Assembly (NCBI GenBank): GCA_013396755.1
Contig: VWZF01001696.1
Span: 558,001-622,000, forward strand
DNA length: 64,000 nt
Source: Sclerurus mexicanus
Lineage: Eukaryota; Chordata; Aves; Passeriformes; Furnariidae
Direction of reading: 5' to 3'
Within the stretch, counting starts at the first letter, position 1; each line of letters opens with the position of its first letter. The notes beneath the pieces are model-generated. The model was not told where the DNA came from. It did no database searches and was given only the letters and a program-made list of their open reading frames with translations. Positions 14,501 through 26,547 of the stretch are shown here, in pieces. A program made the position numbers and the translations under genes.

Positions 14501-15738
14501 GTAATGCTTTCTGTCTTGATAGAGTCTCCAAATTCTAAATGCTAGTTCAGCCAGGCCTTCTGTATGTTTTGAACTGTGCAAAAACAAAAAGTTGATTTAC
14601 TGACCAGGGAAGGATAAATTTTCACTGGCAAGTGCATTGTCTGATTTGGTCTGTGCGACAGAAATGAGGGAAAAATTATATTTTAGGGATATTCCCATGT
14701 ACTTCAATGCATTGGGTGTACACTTCTAATAGACATTTGCCAGTTATTTCTAAATTTTAATTTTGGCAGGTATTTTAAAGTTATTGACCGAAGACCGAGC
14801 CTTTAACTTTACTTGAATTTTTAAAACCAACCCTCCTGAAAACTCCACGCTCAAACAATCACAAACCAAACCCCATAGAGTTCTGTCAGTTATCCTCATC
14901 TTTTAATTATTTAATTAATTAGCAACTGGAATGATGAGAGAAATAAAAATATCCAAGATAAGGGGCTTTTATGATTCTTCGGCTTGCTTGTTTTCTCCAA
15001 GCAGAATATGAAAGAGGAGAGAAAACAATTTCCAAGCAAATTCACTATTCATTGTTTTGTACTTTGTCTGTATAGAGAAATTTTTCATCCTCTTTTTTTT
15101 TACTTGAGAAAAGAATGCCATTAATTTGTCTCATGGAATCAATTTGCTTTTCTTTATATGTTTATAAAATGGGCACTTCTTTTTAGAGTTTTTTAACCTA
15201 AAGCAAACTAGGTCAGATTTTGTTTCTGGATATATTATCTTTTGAATTTTTTTATATCCGTTTTACTTCTTTCTATAATATTATTGTGGTAGATAGTCCA
15301 TTTGGTGCTATTTGTGTCTGTACTGTCAGGGCAGTTGACTTGTTTAGTTAGTCTGTAACTCATGACTGCTGCTAGAAAAACGGAGAACGTACTCCAGTAT
15401 TCTATCATAGTGCTACAGTTATTACAAAGACAAGTCTGAGTCTTCCTACTTATGTGGGTAAATTTTCTGTATCTGTATCCATGTCAATATCCTTTTTGAT
15501 TTTACTCATTAATTGGACCATACAGAATTTATGTTTTTGTGGACTCTGAAAGTTGTTTGCTATTACAAAATAAAAGTAAGATGGAGGGATTAATAGATTT
15601 AAATCATTGTAATGGATCCAGTACTTTTTTGTTTTGCGACAGTTAATCTTGATTGTAATCTGTTTTCCATAACTGTGTATGCAAGTATTTCTATTTTCCA
15701 GTCAATCTTTCATATTACTGTATTCCTTTTCATTATAG
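14501..15738 (+). other. RIMS1: Intron, 1238 bp
   Basis: Donor gtaatg, acceptor cttttcattatag. AT-rich with several T runs. I see no repeat family or hidden coding segment in it. Confidence 0.9.
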
Positions 15739-16610
15739 GAAGAAGGCAGTATTGGTTTCAGACCAGAATGGCAAAGGTTTAAAGAGTGAGCGTAAGCGTG
15801 TGCCAAAATCCTCACTTCCAAAAGAAGGACCAACAGATGACAGGGAGCGTAAAGAGCGGCATGAAGGCAGAAGGCTGGAGAAAGGCAAGTCACAGGACTA
15901 CCCAGACTTGCCAGAGAAACTTGAGGAAGGCAAGGTGCCTGATGATGAAAAACAGAGGAAGGAAGATGAATATCATACCCGCTACAGAAGTGACCCCAAT
16001 CTGGCAAGATATCCTGTAAAACCGCATCCTGAGGAACAGCAGATGCGCATGCATGCAAAAGTTTCTAAAGCACGACACGAGAGAAGACACAGTGATGTAG
16101 CTTTGCCACACACAGAAATGGAGGAAGCGGAGGTACCTGAGAATAAATTAGGAAAACGCTCACAATTACAGGGAACTCAGGACAGAAAATCTCTTGTGGA
16201 AACTCAGAGGTCGTACTCTATAGACAGAACAGGTGATGTAAGAATTTCTGTTTCTAAACAATTAACTAATCATAGCCCACCAACTCCCAGGCATAGTCCA
16301 GTTCCTATAGAACACGTAGAATACAAGAACCACGATTCCATTATAAAACAGAGCCGCCTTGATCCTAGCTCTGCTATTCTCATGCGAAAAGCAAAGCGGG
16401 AGAAAATGGAGACCATGCTAAGGAATGATTCCCTTAGCTCTGACCAGTCGGAATCAGTGCGGCCATCCCCTCCAAAGCCTCATAGAGCAAAAAGAGGCGG
16501 AAAGAAAAGGCAGATGTCAGTTAGTAGCTCAGAGGAAGAAGGGGCATCAACACCAGAATATACTAGCTGTGAAGATGTGGAGATAGAAAGTGAAAGTGTC
16601 AGTGAAAAAG
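15739..16610 (+). CDS. RIMS1: RIMS1 large linker exon between zinc finger and PDZ
   Basis: An 872-bp exon, the longest open stretch in the window. It encodes a highly charged, probably disordered linker rich in Lys, Arg, Glu and Ser. Recognisable RIM blocks in order are LKSERKRVPK, RRLEKGKSQDYPDLPEK, YRSDPNLARYPVKPHPEEQQ, KARHERRHSDVALPHTE, KQLTNHSPPTPRHSPVP, KAKREKMETMLRNDSLSSDQ, SESVRPSPPKPHRAKRGGKK and EYTSCEDVEIESESVSEKG. The Arg-Arg-His-Ser site at 16082-16093 fits a PKA consensus and is likely the equivalent of the studied mammalian RIM1 Ser413. The acceptor is attatag|g and the donor aaaag|gtaagg. The exon ends on the first base of a Gly codon. There is no stop or frameshift. Insertions and substitutions relative to mammals sit in the low-complexity parts. 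Confidence 0.97.
16091..16093 (+). other. RIMS1: Predicted PKA phosphorylation codon (Ser in RRHS)
   Basis: The codons aga aga cac agt read Arg-Arg-His-Ser, a basophilic kinase consensus. By position in the conserved block it should correspond to the RIM1 serine reported as a PKA site and 14-3-3 docking site in mammals (Ser413). The motif is seen directly; its equivalence and use are inferred. Confidence 0.6.
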
Positions 16611-17608
16611 GTAAGGACTTTTCTGTATATTATGCACATGGCCATGGTTTGGGGAAAAAAAAAATCTGTATTTTTCTCTCTCTTTTGCCTCTTTTTTAAT
16701 CATACACCTTTCTATTTCCCCTTGCCTTTCTTTTTTTTCCCTGACTGAGAAGTGTCTTATACCTGATTATATTTGCTTTACAATGTTTCCTTCTGCATTC
16801 TTAGATGAGGTGGTCACAGGTAGCATCAGCTGATGAGTTTTTTTTTCATTCTCTTCCCTCTTTCACCTAGAACTGACAGAACTTAAGGATTCTAGTTTAT
16901 TCTCTCAATGATATCTGTACTTCTTTCATTCTTTTGTCTGTATGTAGAATAGTTTTCTGTGGATGAACTGAAATGAAGAGTGAGTTCTGTAACAATCAGA
17001 GAAGCATCATAATCTTACTGACACCTTAGTCTTCAGATATGAAAATTTTTACTGTATTTGATAAAAAAAAATCAAAATTCTGCCAGAGTTCATTGTTAAT
17101 AAGGACAAGATATGGGGCAAGGGGAGTGTTTGTTACGTAGGAAAGAAATGAGAATTAGCAAAGTTGTTGTCTAGATGAATTTCCTGCCGAGGTAAGAAGT
17201 GTGTTTAAAATCTGTTATTTCAATTTGTCGTCGTCTATTGATGGTAACACTCAGCAGTAAGGAGTAAGCTGCAGTACACTGTGTGCTTTTAAACAAAGCC
17301 TATTTTTCTGGCTGAAGAAGTTAATCAAATTCATGAACAGTGAACAGATAAAATAAGCATTGTCAGAAAAGTCTGTGATAGAACTTAGCAGGTGTCTTAT
17401 AACCCTACTTTGTCTTTAAGTGGCACCACAGTGAGCTGAAAGGTTTTTGTGTCTTTGGAAGTAGCTTTTAGCTGTCTAGTTTAATTACCTGTGTTTGTAG
17501 CTTGAAAGTTTTCTGTTGGTATTCATATTGAAAGTGCCAAAGGCTTGTCAGCATTGCCTTTCAGTTCCTGGCACTGTTTCCTGATGTCTTTAATTCATAT
17601 ATGCTAGC

Positions 17609-17624
17609 CTGTCTGTCTGTCTGT
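17609..17624. repeat. (CTGT)4 microsatellite
   Basis: Four CTGT units in the long intron. Confidence 0.7.
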
Positions 17625-17881
17625 ATCTGATGTTGTGGTCTCCTAGTATCCCCTAAAGCTCCAGGTATACATATAAAAGAGACAACATATTTCTCCTATC
17701 CCATCTAAATAGCTTGTTTTAACTTTCTAAACATTCCATTCAAAATATGGAAGCTTGCTTTTCTGCTCATTTTCAAGGAGGAATGATGATGCCCTGAAAT
17801 ATTGTTCCAGATTCCACTAAGACATAAAAAAACACTCACTTTTTTTGACTGTGAGTTTTGTCAAATACTGAAACATATCAC

Positions 17882-18036
17882 ACAGAGATGTTATACAGTC
17901 TCCATTGTTGGAGATGCTCAAAACCCAAATGGAGAAGGCCCTCGGTAATCTGCTCTGCTGACAAAACTTTTGAGGAAGGGAGTTTGAACTAGGGACCTAT
18001 AGAGATCCCTTCCAGTCTCAACTATTCTGTCTTTCT
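17882..18036 (+). mobile_element. CR1-type LINE 3' end, + strand
   Basis: It contains the degraded CR1 3'-end order: cagtctccattgttggagatg, ctcaaaaccc, aatctgctctgctga, gaactagg, atcccttccagtctcaac, and tattctgt at the end. The matching order and spacing, rather than any single word, support the call. It is a short, 5'-truncated, old copy with boundaries set by eye. Confidence 0.75.
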
Positions 18037-18644
18037 AAAAGAACTCTTTACCTTATTTTGTGGCAATATTTTATGCTGCCATTTGGATTAGCGTAATTTT
18101 CCCTGACTTCCTTTGTTGGTAGTAACAATTTGTAATACGGCATTTCCTTCCTATCTTTGTCTTGCTTTCATTATGTTTATCAGTTTGAGGTTGCTTATGA
18201 AGTAGAAAGCATTTCCCATATTCAGTGTAGGTTGTCATTATAAACTGAAAGGTGATTGTTGTGAAAGTCAAGTCCAGGCTAAAAGTTATGATACTGATAT
18301 CAATATGTTGATATAGTTTGTTTTACAATGGTTCTTTGTAAGTAAAACCTTTCAATAGTTGCTTTCAGGATTTTGAATCTTGCTAAAGGCTTAAATTCTC
18401 AATAATTGAATCAAGTTCTTGGTTACCTCTGAGACAGACATTTAGGCTCCCCTTTTGACAGTGGAGACCTTGGTTTGTATCATATCCGAGTGCTAACTCA
18501 TATTTGAATAAAAATTGTTACTAGGAGTATGTTAGAGACGTGCCTGACCACTGCTGATTCAATACTTGATTAACATTGTAGAGCATTCCTTGAGAACTTA
18601 TGCCTAATTGTCATTAAGCTAGCACTGTGTTATTAATCTGATTA

Positions 18645-18673
18645 TAAATATATATATATAAAAAATATATATT
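18645..18673. repeat. (TA)-rich tract
   Basis: An almost pure A/T run with two TATATA blocks separated by an A run. Confidence 0.75.
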
Positions 18674-21600
18674 TGAGGGGGTATCCAATGCATTAATTAC
18701 AAAGGTATATTTATTAATGTAATATCTGTGAGGTGTAACTGTTAATTTTTTTTCCTGATTTTTGATATGACTTTTCCTATGACAAGGACTGTAAGTGGAA
18801 AGCCTTTGAGACTGGGGAGGGTGAAGTACATAAAAAGGAGCTAGAGAATGTGAGTACAAATGAGAAAACAGAAGCATTTTTGATAGTAAAGTATCAAATT
18901 ATTTTTACAATTATATTTTCATCAGTACTTGAAATAATCTGCACTATTTCATAAGAATAGAGGGAAAGGCAGAGAATTTTATTACCTAAGAAAATATTTT
19001 AGAAACCCTCCAAAGCTCTAAAAGAAAAGATGACACAGTAAAAGGAAGTAGTGTTAAAAAAGTATATATGTGAATAATTTTAAAATGCACCTATTGTAGC
19101 CATGGTCATAATCCCATTCTTTGCAATTTAGCAGCATTGTTACAAACAGAATTTCACCTACCATTTCTTAGTTCTTTGCTTGTAATTTGGGAGAGATACT
19201 GCACAGGTCCAAAGTTATAGTGCTTTAGTTTATAAGCCCAGGCAGATCTGGAATCCATCCTCTCTTATCTAAGTATCAGCTCTGTCAGAAACCTGGTGCC
19301 AAAGTAATATAGATGGAGCTAGAAAGATAGAATTATAGCAAATAAAATTTTTTCAACTTTGAATGGCCCCATCAAAAAACCTCGAGATCTTAAAATTAAT
19401 GTTTGCATTTGGTGACTGCCAGTATAAAGCAATCCACAACTGGGTAATAAAGATATACTATTTTCAGTTCTATCTTGAACAAATAAAATGGAAGTTGCTA
19501 TGAAAAACAGATGTTTAAAAGAAAATGATACCCCATAGAAATATAGAGCATAGATAAAGCAGCTAAGATTGTATTGAAAATCAATAGCAAAAAATGTCAT
19601 ATAAAATACTGTACAAATATTACTTTTAAACATTTCCATTTCTTAGAAACAGTTTAGTATTGTATTACCTTGTCTTCTGAGAACAAGAAGCCTTAAAAAC
19701 AAGTAAGCTACTTTAGCTACTACATCCCCTGTTATTTACTGTAACTTTTTATTATGTATTTCTTCGAAATTATTTAAAAAATTACTCACAAGCACTGGGA
19801 GATACTTTCTTTCAAAAAAAAAAACACACACACATCTTTTGCAATCTGCCAGTATTTTGCTTCTTTGGTGGAGACTACAAGATTTTCATCGAGTTGTTTC
19901 CATGTTGAAGTAAATCTATAGAAAGAACTATTTGCCAGTGTCCAAAAAGGTCTTATCAAATTTCTTTTTTAAAAAATCTTCACCATTTACAAGACATTAC
20001 TACTGACTGATGATAATCATTTTCATCCTATTATTAACAGAGCCTATTGTGAAATCTGTAATAGTTGAACAATAGGTGGACTGAGTTTCCAGTGAAGTCC
20101 TGGCAAGGCAAAAGGAGCCCTCATAGAAGGTGTGAACTGCATTCATACTTACTCAAAGATGTGCTGGAATAACATAAAGCAGACTATTAAAAATTAAATC
20201 CAGACCTCATTTTAAAACTGAGAATATCTTCTGCCTACTGCCATCCAGCGAATAATGCAAATTGTATTTGGGGTAAGCTTGAGGAAAATTACTTTCTTTA
20301 AAGTTGAAAACAAAGAATTTGTTTAAAAGTAGTAGATATGTTTCCTGATGAGGTTGTACAAAACTTCTTTTATCCCATGGTAGATACAATTCTGTCAGGC
20401 AGTCTTTGAAACTGAAAGATAAAAATAATGTTGGAAATTGGAGCAATGCGAAGAGGTGCAGAAAACTGCTCTGGTACTTTTATTTAAATAGATCTGCTAA
20501 TGGTTTTACATTTTGCATACTTATTGTTTGTATTTGCCTAGATGTGTATTTTCTTCACATTGTTTAGGCTTGAAAAACATGACTAACACATATTGTCAGC
20601 AAAATGTTTAGAAGCAAAATAAAATACACTCTGTATACTTGCTAATTGGTTAATTTGGGAGTGAGGAGAGCATGATAGAGTTGGCATCTTGTTTGAAAAA
20701 TAACCTCCTGACTTTCTGGTTTCTTTCAGGAAAGGTGTGATTGTTTCATTCATAGTGTGCTTCACATGGTATTGTGAGGAACAGGGCGACCCAGTTTCAC
20801 TTCGTTTTATTCTTATGGCGTTAACTTCTGGATCGAAAATGCTATGAGCAGGGATCTTACTGTTTTCTCAATTCATGCCCAGGTGTGAGACAGGGGGGCT
20901 GTGAGCAGGAGGAGAGAATGTGGAGGTCAGAAGTAGAAAGGGACACCGTGATTTGCAGACAAATGTGCCAGTGCTGGCTCAGCTCCAGGAGGAGAGGATC
21001 TGACCCCTTCCTCCACTGTCTTCTGGTGTTCTGACTGTCACTTTGGGCACTTGTGCTTAGGGGTGCTGCCAGGGGAAGGAGAGCATAAATTAAATCTTTG
21101 CTCCAGTGATTTGTTCCTAGTTCTGTAAGCATTGTTGGCAAGGAAGGTAGCTTGTGGTCTAAGAGAGAAACCACATGCACACAGCAGGGTCTGTAAAGGG
21201 ACCAAAAGAAAACATCAGGAAAAGGCTATAGGGAAGAGGAGGCTGGTTTAAAATGTTTTCATTTAAACTTTTTCACTGAGGTGTTTTCAATCTGGAGTGT
21301 AGGCAAGTCAAATTGTACTGTAACATCTGCTAGCATATTTTAACATCTGTTTGCATGGAGTTGGGCATGGAGTTTTAAAACTAGTAGTTTAAAAGTGTGG
21401 CTGAGCTTCAATTTAGTGCAAAATAAAACACTTTTGCTAGGAAGTTTGTAAGTTCTTAGAAATTAGTTCTAATTTATCTTGTAGTCCTTGTGCAGTAATT
21501 TAGAACTACATCTGATTCAGATTTTAATGAAAATATAAGCTAAAATGGGTCTAGTTTCATTCAGAATATTGGTCAGAGTTAAAAATATGCAATGTTATCA

Positions 21601-24600
21601 GTATTCAGTGCTTTTGAGAAGCGGAAGTTATTTACAAAGCTTATGGAGCTGTAAGTAAGTGCTTGTTAAATTAGTGTTGGGCAGTAAGAAATCTGTTTTG
21701 TCTACTGGAAATTATTTAAAATGCATGAGTATACAAATAAGATAAGCTAAACAAGAGTGGGTAAAAAGGTCATATTGTTGCCAAGATATCCAGCACTTCA
21801 GTGAGATATGTACCTGTATAAATGAGGATTTCATGGAAGATATGTGGCTAAATTTTCCTTTAAAATACTAATAAAGCTCTTTTTCTAGTTTACCTTAAGA
21901 AGGTTGGGAACGTGCTGGAGGAAATTCACAGAAAACAGCAAAGTGCCAACACAGTCCCTAAAACATGATATATAAGGAAAGGTGAGGTGGACTGAATAGC
22001 CTAGAAAGGAAAGAGGGGGAAAAAAAAAAAAGGCAAACAGAAAGAAGCTGGAGATGAAGAGGCTGAGTGAGCTCCTTTCTTCCCCTGGTGGATTGAGTTA
22101 CTGCTAGGGAGGTTGAACCTTGCTGCCAGAAACCACGTTAACTCAGGATCAATAGGCAAAGTTAAGGATAACTGTAATCATAATTTCTAACTCAGTTGAA
22201 ATGGAGGATTCCTGAAAATAAAAATCAGTTTCTTCATAGCCTGCCCTGAGCTTGCTCTATGTTAGAAATACTTACTGCTGCTTTTCCTTTGGCAGGTGCT
22301 GAGCCAAGGTGGGAGCATCCACAGTACTCCTATTTGTACCTATCCTTTTTTGTTACCTTTTAGTTGACATTTGATAGCCTTTTCCAGTACAAATTTACAT
22401 AATCATAATCTGTTTTTTGAAAAGAAAAAAAGAAATGTACATTTTGACTTATCAAGAGAATGTCACAAATGGTTGAATCTTGATTTCTTTCTTGCAACTA
22501 TTGCAACTGACAAGGCTTTTCATTACTATTAGCATGCTCTGTCTTCTATGTTGCTTCATTTTTAAATGTTCATAGTTTTACTGATTGTTTGTTCTTTATC
22601 ACTTACCTTTCTTCTGCACATCTACTTAAGGAAACAGCAAAGAATTTGTCCTAGTAGTAATTTTTCCAGTAGTAAGATAATTGTTTTCATTACAAAAGGG
22701 CAGATACTAAAGCATGGATGGATTGGAGTCCTACATTCAAAAAGACTTAACAAGCAGGGTACCTTTAATTTCAGGAGCTGAGAGAGTGTTAGGACCTGTA
22801 GAGAAACCCATGACTTCTCTAGGTTTCCCCATGAATGATCAATTCTCAAAAACATTCAACAGTCAGCTTTTTTTCCATACAGAAACCATTGGAGGTAACA
22901 GGTGTGAGAGATGAGCAGTGTGAGCTCTGGGTCATTGAGCACTTTGCAAGGGTGTAACAGGGAGCTGAAAAACCTTTGGAAAAACTTGCCCTAATTTTAC
23001 CTGCTGAGCACTTTTCAAAGTACAGCTATGTAGTGAACTGGAGTGAAAACTCAGCTAGCTTGAAACATGGTACAGTGTTAGAGCCAGAGGAAGATTCTTT
23101 CCTCCACTCCCCCTACTCAGCATTTTTTATACGCCTCTATTTTTTTGTATACCATAGAAGTTATATCATCTCAGGATTTACTGTTACTCTTTTGATCTGA
23201 GGCCTTAAGACGAAAAGGTGAACTGTGAAGGATGAACCAAACTGTGTTTGGTAAAGCTGCCTAACTGTGGATGCTCTGTGCGGCACATTGAAGGATGAAT
23301 TTAGGTCTTGGGACTGAAATGCAAACCTTTGCTTTTTTTCTACCTGTATCAGAAATCCACCTCACTTTGGGTAAAAAATGACAGCCTGTGAATGAAAAAG
23401 GTACATTAATTATTGGCTTCTAGAATAATACATACACTTTTATTGATTGTAATTTTAGTTAATTATAGAGTTATCTAGGAACAAGCAAGCATCTGACTGC
23501 TATTTTCTGATGATGTTAATTCTGCATCCTTTTCTTAGTGTGTTCATTCTAATCATCCTATTGAGTCCAAACATAGGGTTATACCATGTGGTACTGAGTA
23601 TTATTGTTAGTATTTTGTGCTAATATTTCTCTGATACCTTTTGATATACTTTTCTCATACAATAATGTACTGTGATACACAGGAACTATTCCGGTTTCTT
23701 CCTTTAAGCACAATTTTGAGTAGATAGACTGACCTATTTAGTTTTCTAAAATCAGTATGCTGATAAATGATCTCTAGGAAAAACTTGGTTGTGTCAGAAA
23801 GAATAATTATGAGATGTCTGTTTTTCCTTTTACTAAATATGTGTGGTTTCATTCTGTTCTTGTCCATTCTGATTGTCCCTCTGAAAACTGTTTTCCCATA
23901 TTTGTTTCCCATATGTGTTTTTGCATTCCTCTGAAAGTTTCTTTGTTCCTTCTGTCTCCTGCACAACATAGGAGCTTCAAAATTAGGGACTCCCCACTTA
24001 CACTTTGGAATCTCTGAAGTTGATTCTTATGTCCCCCTGATGCCAAGCACATGTGTTATAGTTTCAAATATGCCCGTCTCCTACAGTCTCAGTGGTGATG
24101 TTTACTGTACTAGTAAATTAAAGAGCCATTCTTCGACATTTTTGGCCAAGTAATGAGGGATGGCACATTTCCATATGATGAAGCTCTTGCATTCCTCAAG
24201 AGAAGGGCCGCATGGAAACTGTCTATTGGGGTTTATTCTTAGCCTGTCTCCTGCCTAGTAGTAAACAGAGAGTGGCAGATGAACCAGGCTACAACTGTTC
24301 CAGGGATTATCTAAGGACAGTGTGAACGACAATCGCTTTGACACTGTCTAATACACTGGTGTAAGTGTAGTCACTGTTCCTTACCTGTTTGTCTGCTGTT
24401 TTCTTGCCTTGCATTTAATTTGCAATTTCAGTGTAGTCCAGAATTTCTTTTTATGTTTTTGTGTTTGTACATTTCCTAATAGACTCCAACTTGTCTTGAT
24501 GATAACAAAATAGTATGCTTACTTAATGCACGAACATATTATTACTAAGTGCCTTTTTCTTCCATTTATCATGCCCTTAACTGACTGGAAGAATTGCATA

Positions 24601-25077
24601 TGAAGAGCTTTTTAATTGTTAAGCAGCCTACAAGCAGTATTGTTTTAGACCTTCAGTATTAAATATTTTATTGCACATTCTTTCAAGCCATGAAGGACTT
24701 CTAATAAAACATTTTATTTGGAATGATTTCTTTTCACATTTGCTTCCTCTCTGTAAACATGACCTTTTCTGTTTTAGAAAAGCAAATATCAGCATTCTTT
24801 AGTCTATAACCTGTGGCTTTGCTGTACCTTATGTGCAAATTGGACCAAGGCTAACTTGGTCCATTGAGCAAGTTGAGAAACGTGTTGTATTGCTCACTTG
24901 GGCCATACCTAGCATGGGATTATTTTCCAATTTTAAATGCAGTTCTGCAAAGAACTTAAGGGTTTGTTTAAATTCCATTACATAGAGGTTTTTATTGCAT
25001 ATAAGGTTATAACTTAATATATCTATGATGTTAGTTGTGGGAACTATGTGTGGTAAAGGAATAAGTAAAATGGTTAT

Positions 25078-25385
25078 AATCATAGAATGGCTTGGGTTGG
25101 AAGGAACATTAAAGATCATCTAGTTCCAACCCCCTTGCCATGGGCAAGGACACTTTCCACTAGGCCATGTTGCTCAGGGCATCATCCAACCTGGCTTTGA
25201 ACACTTCCAGAAATGGGGCATCCATAATTTCTCTGGGCAACCTGTTCCAGTGTCTCACCACCTTCTGAGTAAAGAATTTCTTCCCAACATCTAATCTAAA
25301 TCTCTTCTCTTTTAGTTGAAAGCCATTCCTCCTCGTCCTACCACTATCCTCCCATGGAAAAAGTTCTCTTCCCTCTATTTTGTAT
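25078..25385 (-). mobile_element. CR1 LINE 3' end, minus strand, about 300 bp
   Basis: This is the clearest CR1 copy in the window. On the + strand it begins atcatagaatggcttgggtt, followed by atcatctagttccaaccccc, ttgccatgggcaaggacac, gaacacttccagaaatgggg, catcca, ctctgggcaacctgttccag, agtaaagaatttcttcc and cctcgtcctaccactatcct. This is the reverse complement of the avian CR1 3' region ending at its terminal repeat. It is 5' truncated near 25385. Divergence looks moderate, so it is younger than the other pieces here. Confidence 0.92.
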
Positions 25386-26529
25386 TCCTTGGTTACCTCT
25401 CATTCATATGTGTAAATCAAGACAAAAATTTTCAGACATGTAGCAAGTGTAAATGGAGCACATTGCACATTTATCTGATATTAACTTGCATGTGTTTATT
25501 TAACTTGCATGTTGTTATTTAATCATATACATTAGTTTCTAGAATTTAAAGTTCCAGGTTTTGTAACCAAGTCCTCAGTTTGGTAATTCTTTCCTTTACA
25601 ATATGAGCTTCAATTTCAATTAGTTATTCTCAAAATTATTTTTGGAAAAAGTGTTCTGTTTAAAGTAACCCCTTCATGTCATTATACTAGTTTTCCAAAA
25701 GATCCAAATTCTTCGTATTTTTTAGAATAGCCATGTAATAGTCTTGGGCAGACTTCAGGGCAGACACTTTTTTTTTCTCTAAAACTCAGTAATGCTCTGG
25801 ATTTGCTTAGGAGTTGTCATTCACAGAGTAGGAGTCACTTTCTGAATCAGACATGGACTTTGAAACTTATGTCAGTGTATGTGTTTAAATATTTGACTTG
25901 TTACTAATTTCATTCTTTTAGTGAAAACATGTATCCTTTCACTGGAAATGTAAGTTCAAATATAAGTGTAACATACTGTAAATTCAAAAGAACAATTTCT
26001 AAAACTTTGCTGGTCTTAATAAAATGTATTAACTAAATAGCATAGATCAGCTAATAAATATAAATAACCTACAAATAGGGAGTTAAATTACATTAAAGTT
26101 TAATATAGTTAGGTTAGTAAAAGTAGTTAAATATTTTGACATTTTTATGTATTCTAGGAAAAGATCTAGGTTCTAAGAGTTTCTTTTGCCATGTTGCTCA
26201 GAGAAAATGAAAACTCTACATGTGGCCCTTTTTAACCCATGAGGCCACATGTTCTGCTTAATGAGCCACTAGATGGAGCAGTCAAATCTCACTTTTATCT
26301 ATTGGCCTCTGTGCAAGAGAGTTTCTTAGCAGAGAAGGAAACTGGAATTGCAGGCACGCTTTGCTTCTTAAACCATTAATTTAAAAATTAGGCACATTTA
26401 CATTGTCCTGTAGTTTCAGTGTTGCAGACAGTGTATAGGATGTATTCTGGATATGGAAATTACACTGACAACTATAATTCTATGGAAGCAGTTATTAATT
26501 TCATGAGTTGCATCCTATCCCCAGAAAAC

Positions 26530-26547
26530 AACCAACCAACCAACCAA
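26530..26547. repeat. (AACC)n microsatellite
   Basis: About four and a half AACC units in the long intron. Confidence 0.75.

Noticed and set aside
16611..16699. In-frame continuation of the large exon past its donor, ending in a 29-codon tail, as an alternative 3' end
   Set aside because: The donor gtaagg is strong, the next exon joins in the conserved frame, and I see no AATAAA poly(A) signal within the following few hundred bases.
18645..18673. TATA-like runs as a promoter
   Set aside because: It is a simple AT repeat deep in an intron, with no CpG-rich surroundings or downstream first exon.
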